From the NCBI GenBank assembly GCA_905480595.1, contig CAJQQY010000498.1, forward strand, positions 1 to 39,691: a stretch of 39,691 nt of DNA, given 5' to 3'. The translations under genes were made by a program, and so were the position numbers. This stretch comes from an uncultured Saprospiraceae bacterium (GTDB taxonomy: Bacteria > Bacteroidota > Bacteroidia > Chitinophagales > Saprospiraceae). Each line of letters opens with the position of its first letter. Position 1 is the first letter of the stretch. Shown here piece by piece: positions 35,217 to 39,691 of the stretch. The notes beneath the pieces were generated by a model. That model had not been told where the DNA came from. It was given only the letters and a program-made list of their open reading frames with translations, and made no database searches.

Positions 35217-35253
35217 TAAATGATAAGAGGACAGTTTTATCAATTATCATTTA
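35217..35253. repeat. Palindrome between the glycosyltransferase and the M3-like ORF
   Basis: Ten-base arms TAAATGATAA (35217-35226) and TTATCATTTA (35244-35253) with a 17-base loop. Its ATGATAA/TTATCA core recurs in the palindrome on the other side of the ORF. It may also end transcription of the M3-like ORF. Confidence 0.5.
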
Positions 35254-35259
35254 GTATGA

Positions 35260-35643
35260 TTATTTTATACTTCGTAAATAAACTAAACCTTGATCGGTCA
35301 CTTTCGGAACGAATTCACACGCCGATAGTTTTTTATTTAACTGCTTTTCAATTGGAGTAATTTTCGGAAATAATTCTTGAACAGTATATTCATAAAGTTC
35401 GGCTGTTCGTTCATCTTCGGTATGATGAATAAGATGGTTATTACGCCTCGAATCAAATTCTTCCTGAATGACTTGAGTCAATTCGTTTTGATCCAAAATC
35501 CATTTTTCCAAATCTTCTATAGATTTAATATCTCTTCGAAGTAATTCATGAAAGTAAGGTCTAATTTTGGACCAAACAGTAATTTTAAATTCATTAGGCA
35601 AATACATTCGTTGCCTATGATTAAGGTGTGTTGGGTTGTTCAT
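35260..35643 (-). CDS. Orphan N-terminal domain of M3 family oligoendopeptidase (possible remnant)
   Basis: 127 residues. The sequence resembles only the start of the M3 oligoendopeptidase F family: RMYLPNEFKITVWSKIRPYF, SIEDLEKWILDQNELTQVI, TVQELFPKITPIEKQLNKK, and it ends at LVYLRSIK, where full-length enzymes continue for another 430 or so residues to the HEXGH zinc site. None of the catalytic part is found downstream before the next gene. The frame is clean, without internal stops or frameshifts, so the product may be a stable domain protein rather than a decaying pseudogene. The match is by motif memory, so identity should be tested. Palindromes flank both sides. Confidence 0.5.
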   Translation of the reverse strand: MNNPTHLNHRQRMYLPNEFKITVWSKIRPYFHELLRRDIKSIEDLEKWILDQNELTQVIQEEFDSRRNNHLIHHTEDERTAELYEYTVQELFPKITPIEKQLNKKLSACEFVPKVTDQGLVYLRSIK

Positions 35644-35686
35644 TTATGTAACGGTGTTGTTTTCAAAATATGGGGCAGATAATATT

Positions 35687-35754
35687 GATGAATTATGAGA
35701 GATAAGCAAAAAGTCTTGAGCATAAAACTTATCACTTGTCACTCATAGTTCATC
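35687..35754. repeat. Imperfect palindrome upstream of the M3-like ORF
   Basis: Outer arms (GATGAATTATGAG at 35687 and CTCATAGTTCATC ending at 35754) pair almost fully; inner GATAAG/CTTATC pairs follow, with an extra seven bases on the right arm and a loop of about 21 bases. It lies just beyond the DUF5606 stop at 35763, so it may act as that gene's terminator. Confidence 0.5.
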
Positions 35755-35762
35755 GCTACGTT

Positions 35763-36182
35763 TTATTCTTCTTCATCTTTGGCTTCTGGCTCATCTTCCA
35801 TGTCAATCAAACTTCTTTCATTCAAGAAGTTGAACCATTTGATTACTTTTTTGATATCACTAGTATGCACTTTGTCTTCATCGTAATCAGCTAAAATTTT
35901 TCTAAAATAAGCATGTAACTCTTTAGAAGAACCACTTGTAGAAGGAACAGGGTTCTCTTCCATTTGCTCAACCATAGTTCTAAATATAAATTTCAATTCA
36001 GTCGAATCTTCTAACGTAAAGATCCCAATACTTGCTAAAGGAGTGAATTGATGTTTTCTTGCTGGGGCAAATTTTCTTTTGCCACTATCTAAATCTTCTA
36101 TGATTAGACCATTATCTCTATTGGCAGCTAATTTGAATACGCCTGACATTCCACTTACGGCTACTAAATCATCTAATTTCAT
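35763..36182 (-). CDS. DUF5606 family protein
   Basis: 139 residues, cytosolic, very acidic at the end (DMEDEPEAKDEEE). The N-terminal half has the DUF5606 pattern MKLDDLVAVSGMSGVFKLAA, then GLIIEDLDSGKRKFAPARKH and FTPLASIGIFT; a helical second half (about 65-125) follows. The family is restricted to Bacteroidota, highly conserved there, and of unknown function, which supports the placement of the window. It is the first gene of a leftward group, with a 370-base gap upstream to the divergent aldehyde dehydrogenase. Confidence 0.9.
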   Translation of the reverse strand: MKLDDLVAVSGMSGVFKLAANRDNGLIIEDLDSGKRKFAPARKHQFTPLASIGIFTLEDSTELKFIFRTMVEQMEENPVPSTSGSSKELHAYFRKILADYDEDKVHTSDIKKVIKWFNFLNERSLIDMEDEPEAKDEEE

Positions 36183-36552
36183 TATGTGAGTTTTTATAAA
36201 AAAATAAAAATAGGTTATAATTTTCGGGTGCGAAATTACAAATTCTATTGAAAAAAAAGCATTTTCAAAGCAGATGCTTTTATAGGTCGAAAAAAAGTAA
36301 AAATGTTTTTAATACTGCGAGGGGGGAAAAGATGAAGACCAAAAACACAATAAAAGACTAGTCCTCGCCAAAAGTCAAGCTTTGTTTTATAGAATAAATT
36401 GATACTAAAAGACATTTCTAATCGTACCTTTTTTTAATCTTTTTCGTAAAATTTTTTTCATGTAAAATTTTCCTAATTTTGCACCCGATTTAATATTTAC
36501 CTAACCAAAGTATGGTTTCTCATGATTGATGAGAAATTTTAAAATGTAAAAA
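36183..36552. other. Divergent intergenic region with hairpins, no gene
   Basis: 370 bases between DUF5606 and the aldehyde dehydrogenase. It holds an eight-pair hairpin AAAAGCAT...ATGCTTTT (36255-36281), six-base complementary ends GCGAGG (36317-36322) and CCTCGC (36363-36368) around a purine-rich stretch with GGGGGG, and a -7 element at 36474. A start-stop pair ATGTAA sits at 36544-36549, just before the real ATG. I see no protein and no RNA family that I can name. Confidence 0.4.
36474..36481 (+). promoter_or_regulatory. -7 promoter element (TAATTTTG) for the aldehyde dehydrogenase
   Basis: An exact TAnnTTTG lies 71 bases before the ATG at 36553. A T-run lies at the expected -33 distance, but no TTTG. 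Confidence 0.5.
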
Positions 36553-38079
36553 ATGAAAAAAGATTTTTTAAAAAAACTAGGTCTTAAAGCCAAAAATAAC
36601 GGAACGAGTACAGGGCTAAAGTCTTATACTTCAAAAGAATATATCGAATCTTATTCTCCAGTTGATGGAGCATACATCGGTAGTGTTGGGGTGACTTCAA
36701 AAACTGATTATGAGCGAGTGATCAAAGCTTCGCAAAAAGCATATGCTACTTGGAGAACAATGCCTTCGCCAAAGCGTGGAGAGATTGTTAGACAATATGG
36801 AGAAGCACTTCGAGAGAATAAAATTGCACTTGGGAAATTAGTTTCTTACGAAATGGGAAAAAGTCTTCAAGAAGGTTATGGAGAGGTGCAAGAGATGATT
36901 GATATTTGTGATTTTGCAGTTGGATTGTCTCGTCAACTATATGGATTGACGATGGACTCTGAACGACCAAATCATAGAATGTATGAGCAATGGCATTCAC
37001 TTGGGATTGTTGGAATTATTTCGGCGTTCAATTTTCCAGTTGCTGTTTGGTCTTGGAATTCGATGTTGGCTTTAGTTTGTGGAGATGTTTGTGTTTGGAA
37101 ACCTTCAGAGAAAGCACCAATGTGTGGAGTAGCTTGTCAGAATATTTTCCAAAAAGTTTTGAAGGCAAATAAAGTTCCTGAAGGAGTTTCTTGCTTGATT
37201 AATGGGGATTATAAAGTTGGAGAATATTTGACGAAGGATAAAAGAGTTCCTTTGATTTCTGCAACAGGAAGTACTCGAATGGGAAAAATTGTGAATGCTG
37301 AAGTTGCTGCTCGATTGGGTAGAACGATTTTGGAATTAGGTGGAAACAATGCCATTATCATTACTCCAAGTGCAGATATGAATTTGGTTTTACCAGGTGC
37401 AGTATTTGGGGCAGTGGGAACTGCAGGGCAAAGATGTACTTCTACTCGACGTTTGATAATTCACGAGAGTGTTTATGATACCGTGAAAAGTAAAATTACG
37501 AAAGCATACAAGCAAATTAAAATTGGAAACCCATTAAGTGCTAAAAATCACGTTGGTCCTTTAATTGATACCGATGCAGTAGAAGCGTATTCTGAAACAT
37601 TGAGAAGAGTAAAAGAAGAAGGTGGAAAAATAATAGTTCCTGGTGGAGTTTTAAAAGGAAAAGAATATAAAAGTGGTTGCTACGTGAAACCTGCAATTGC
37701 AGAAGTAGAGAATCATTTCGAAATTGTACAGCATGAAACGTTTGCTCCAATTTTATATATCATGAAATATAAAACATTGGATGAAGCGATAGCAATGCAA
37801 AATGATGTACCTCAAGGTTTGTCATCTGCGATCATTACTGATTCAGTAAAAGAAGCGGAGCAATTCCTTTCAACTGCAGGTTCTGATTGTGGAATCGCAA
37901 ATGTAAATATTGGAACTAGTGGTGCTGAAATTGGTGGTGCTTTCGGTGGTGAAAAAGAAACTGGAGGAGGACGTGAAAGTGGATCTGATGCATGGAAAGC
38001 TTACATGCGACGACAAACGAATACAATTAATTACAGTAGCGAATTGCCTTTGGCTCAAGGGATTAAATTCGATTTGTAG
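36553..38079 (+). CDS. Aldehyde dehydrogenase, ALDH7 (aminoadipate-semialdehyde) type
   Basis: 508 residues, full length. The catalytic Cys295 is in GTAGQRCTSTRRLI and the general base Glu261 in LELGGNNAIIITPSADM. The blocks GIVGIISAFNFPVAVWSWNS, SATGSTRMGKIV and the C-terminal GGAFGGEKETGGGRESGSDA followed by WKAYMRRQTNTINYS are characteristic of ALDH7A1/AmaB. Members oxidise alpha-aminoadipic semialdehyde (as piperideine-6-carboxylate) to aminoadipate with NAD in lysine breakdown, and also act on betaine and lipid aldehydes. No lysine-catabolism partner is adjacent. It is monocistronic, with its own promoter and a strong terminator. Confidence 0.93.
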   Translation: MKKDFLKKLGLKAKNNGTSTGLKSYTSKEYIESYSPVDGAYIGSVGVTSKTDYERVIKASQKAYATWRTMPSPKRGEIVRQYGEALRENKIALGKLVSYEMGKSLQEGYGEVQEMIDICDFAVGLSRQLYGLTMDSERPNHRMYEQWHSLGIVGIISAFNFPVAVWSWNSMLALVCGDVCVWKPSEKAPMCGVACQNIFQKVLKANKVPEGVSCLINGDYKVGEYLTKDKRVPLISATGSTRMGKIVNAEVAARLGRTILELGGNNAIIITPSADMNLVLPGAVFGAVGTAGQRCTSTRRLIIHESVYDTVKSKITKAYKQIKIGNPLSAKNHVGPLIDTDAVEAYSETLRRVKEEGGKIIVPGGVLKGKEYKSGCYVKPAIAEVENHFEIVQHETFAPILYIMKYKTLDEAIAMQNDVPQGLSSAIITDSVKEAEQFLSTAGSDCGIANVNIGTSGAEIGGAFGGEKETGGGRESGSDAWKAYMRRQTNTINYSSELPLAQGIKFDL

Positions 38080-38101
38080 AAAATAAGTTTGATTAAAAAT
38101 T

Positions 38102-38136
38102 AAAGGTGTTAACACATGATTTGTGTTAACACCTTT
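38102..38136. terminator. Bidirectional terminator
   Basis: A perfect 15-pair stem (AAAGGTGTTAACACA and its complement, loop TGATT), flanked by T-runs, lies between the convergent aldehyde dehydrogenase and peptidase genes. Confidence 0.9.
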
Positions 38137-38214
38137 TTTAATTAGAAATTAAAAGTGTTTTTTTATCTAAAATTGTAAGAAGGTGAAAAATTGAGAAAGA
38201 TTCATAGAATTTTC

Positions 38215-39513
38215 TTAATTATTAAGTGGCGTTACTTCTGCTTTCAACCACTTATCCAATTTATCATAAATCTTCTTTTGATCTTCTTTCGAAAAATTCT
38301 TAATTCGAGTTGTGTGTGGTCCTCCTTCTAAAGTCATTCTCAACGCATCCGTTTTTGGATTTGGTGTAACGCCACAAGCAGTCCAAGTATCAATGCCTCC
38401 ATAAATGTATAAAACACGTTTTCCTTTTTTCATTAAAAAGTCATTCACACCTTGCAAGTATGGTTTGTAAGTTAAGTCCACATCTTTTGGGCCAAAGAGT
38501 CGATTAGTAGGATTTTTTACAACTTGAAGTAAGTCTTTGACATTCTCCGTTGGAAAACCATAATATCCTAACTCAGTCATAAATTGGTAAAACGCTGGAG
38601 CAAAATATTCAATCGAAGCATCCGAATAAAAACTCCAACTCACGATTTTTTCGATGTAATCAAAAATTTCTTTTACACTAGATTTTGATGTTGGAATAGT
38701 TTCACATTCACCTCCCCATTGCCAAAATGCAAATGGTAATTCTAATGCCGCATACTCCAAAACAGATTCTACTCCAATTGAAAATGTTTGTGATTTTTCA
38801 GTCGCATAATTTTCAATCATTGGAATCAATTCAGCCCTTCGTTCCAACATGTTTCTTTGCAATGCGATTAATTTATTTCGACATTCTTCAGTCCCGGTTA
38901 TTTTTTGATGCTCATCAGTTCGAGGGTCTTCTTGAGCAAATGCCAAAGGCGCAACATAAGGAACGGCAACGCAAACATCTTTTGGGTATTTACTTTTATA
39001 AATTAAAGTTGTTGTTCCACCTTTGCTAATGCCTGTACTCACCCATTCTTTTTTATAAAACTTCTTAAACAACTTTCTAATGCGATGCAAATCATCCATC
39101 GCTTGATCGTTGGTGAGATATTGATATTGAATATTTTTTGGACGAGAACCTCCGTTGAAACGATACTCAACAATCAACTGATTGGAGTTTAGAATTTTTG
39201 ATAATTCATAAGTTCGTTGTCGTCCAGCATAACCTTCCGTGACGAAAAGCATTGGTTTCTTTTTATCGAAATGAGAAAGAAAAATTCGATGTTCAAAGGT
39301 TCCTGCACTTTTATTTTTATGATCTAAATATTGTTTGAATTTTATTTCATAAACTTCTTTGAAATGATCTGATGTATCTAGTTTTTTGACAGTAGCATTA
39401 GGTAATTTCTTCTTGATATATTTTTCAATTTTGGAAAGTTCACCAACTTGGGCGTTTGCAAATTGTGTAAAAAGGAAAAGAAGAGAAAGGAAAATCAGTT
39501 TGGTAAATTTCAT
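38215..39513 (-). CDS. Secreted S37/PS-10-type tripeptidyl aminopeptidase
   Basis: 432 residues from the ATG at 39513; an in-frame TTG two codons upstream is possible but gives the poorer start. A signal peptide ends near ANAQ (22). The alpha/beta-hydrolase body has EYRFNGGSRPKNIQYQYLT, the nucleophile elbow TGISKGGTT (Ser163), VAVPYVAPLAFAQEDPRTDE, and a late catalytic stretch IYGGIDTWTACGVTP plus GGPHTTRI, whose Asp and His complete the likely triad. This is the pattern of the S37 family (PS-10), which releases tripeptides from protein N-termini outside the cell. Together with the M1 lipoprotein it suggests growth on peptides. It is a single leftward gene. Confidence 0.88.
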   Translation of the reverse strand: MKFTKLIFLSLLFLFTQFANAQVGELSKIEKYIKKKLPNATVKKLDTSDHFKEVYEIKFKQYLDHKNKSAGTFEHRIFLSHFDKKKPMLFVTEGYAGRQRTYELSKILNSNQLIVEYRFNGGSRPKNIQYQYLTNDQAMDDLHRIRKLFKKFYKKEWVSTGISKGGTTTLIYKSKYPKDVCVAVPYVAPLAFAQEDPRTDEHQKITGTEECRNKLIALQRNMLERRAELIPMIENYATEKSQTFSIGVESVLEYAALELPFAFWQWGGECETIPTSKSSVKEIFDYIEKIVSWSFYSDASIEYFAPAFYQFMTELGYYGFPTENVKDLLQVVKNPTNRLFGPKDVDLTYKPYLQGVNDFLMKKGKRVLYIYGGIDTWTACGVTPNPKTDALRMTLEGGPHTTRIKNFSKEDQKKIYDKLDKWLKAEVTPLNN

Positions 39514-39540
39514 ATTCAAAAATGGATTTGGTGTAAAATG

Positions 39541-39584
39541 AAAAATGGGACCTCCGATAAAATTTTATCAAAAGTCCCATTTTT
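39541..39584 (-). terminator. Terminator of the leftward gene at the right edge
   Basis: Eleven-base arms AAAAATGGGAC (39541-39551) and GTCCCATTTTT (39574-39584) enclose a second perfect palindrome GATAAAATTTTATC (39556-39569). On the minus strand the stem is followed by T residues, and it lies 18 bases after the stop of the partial gene, so it most likely ends that transcript. Confidence 0.75.
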
Positions 39585-39601
39585 TTATTCTAAATCAAAA
39601 A

Positions 39602-39691
39602 TTAAGAGAAGTAAACATATGATGAAATTACAATTATCAAAATGACTAAACTTACTTGCTTGACATATTTGAAAGGAGTAATATCAACTTC
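39602..39691 (-). CDS. C-terminal end of a membrane protein, partial at the right edge
   Basis: On the minus strand the frame is open from the window edge for 29 codons to a TAA at 39602-39604. It reads EVDITPFKYVKQV, then SLVILIIVISSYVYFS: a basic amphipathic turn followed by one hydrophobic helix at the extreme C-terminus. This is the usual end of a polytopic transporter, and a terminator follows directly. The family cannot be named from 29 residues. The frame and terminator together make a real gene likely. Confidence 0.55.
   Translation of the reverse strand, partial: EVDITPFKYVKQVSLVILIIVISSYVYFS

Noticed and set aside
36317..36368. 6S RNA or riboswitch in the DUF5606 upstream region
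   Set aside because: Only six base pairs at the ends and no recognised conserved core.

Overview
The window is an AT-rich chromosomal segment from a member of the Bacteroidota, most likely near Saprospiria. Several things point there: many short lipoproteins and exported proteins of Bacteroidota type, a DUF5606 gene, a TIGR02757 gene, a DapD-type lysine pathway, few or no Shine-Dalgarno sites, and repeated matches to the Bacteroidota -7 promoter element TAnnTTTG 15-70 bases before starts. I see no rRNA, tRNA, CRISPR array, transposase or phage gene. Coding density is high, and most convergent gene junctions carry perfect or near-perfect stem-loops that can act as terminators. The class-level assignment is an inference.

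Layout. 1-2149: a 4-hydroxyproline epimerase (cut by the left edge) and a FAD amino-acid dehydrogenase, together the first steps of hydroxyproline breakdown. 2637-6354: a small lipocalin-like secreted protein, a lipoprotein alkaline phosphatase, a CotH-like exported protein and a membrane protein. 6413-15399: dapD, an SMI1/KNR4-pentapeptide fusion, a large M1 aminopeptidase with a HEAT-like tail, then four leftward genes (an arginyl-tRNA-protein-transferase-like protein, a thioredoxin-like protein, an M15 carboxypeptidase lipoprotein and a conserved 476-residue protein of unknown role). 15621-21155: mnmG, then a tight rightward group (DUF2891 protein, polytopic membrane protein, lipoprotein, small rhodanese).

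21289-25309: two tandem, closely related YfbK-type von Willebrand A proteins. One is a lipoprotein with a proline/glutamate-rich linker. The other carries a SusC-like N-terminus (carboxypeptidase-regulatory domain, TonB-box-like stretch and a cut-off plug) in front of the same vWA core. 25435-33360: YjbQ, a LysE exporter, a glycosyltransferase, then an alkane-hydroxylase-like AlkB divergent from a PaaE-type flavin/iron-sulphur reductase and an acyl-CoA dehydrogenase, followed by an exported protein and a site-2 protease with CBS domains. 33365-36182: TIGR02757, a possible 30-codon membrane ORF, a second glycosyltransferase, an ORF matching only the N-terminal part of M3 oligoendopeptidases, and DUF5606. 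36553-39691: an ALDH7-type aldehyde dehydrogenase, an S37/PS-10 peptidase, and the last 29 codons of a leftward membrane protein cut by the right edge.

Most of the window is ordinary housekeeping and envelope biology. The parts most worth a second look are the plug-vWA fusion and its lipoprotein partner, the AlkB/PaaE-type reductase pair, the orphan M3 N-terminal ORF flanked by palindromes, the degenerate arginyl-transferase homologue, and the small inverted-repeat elements at 830-883 and 13883-13958.
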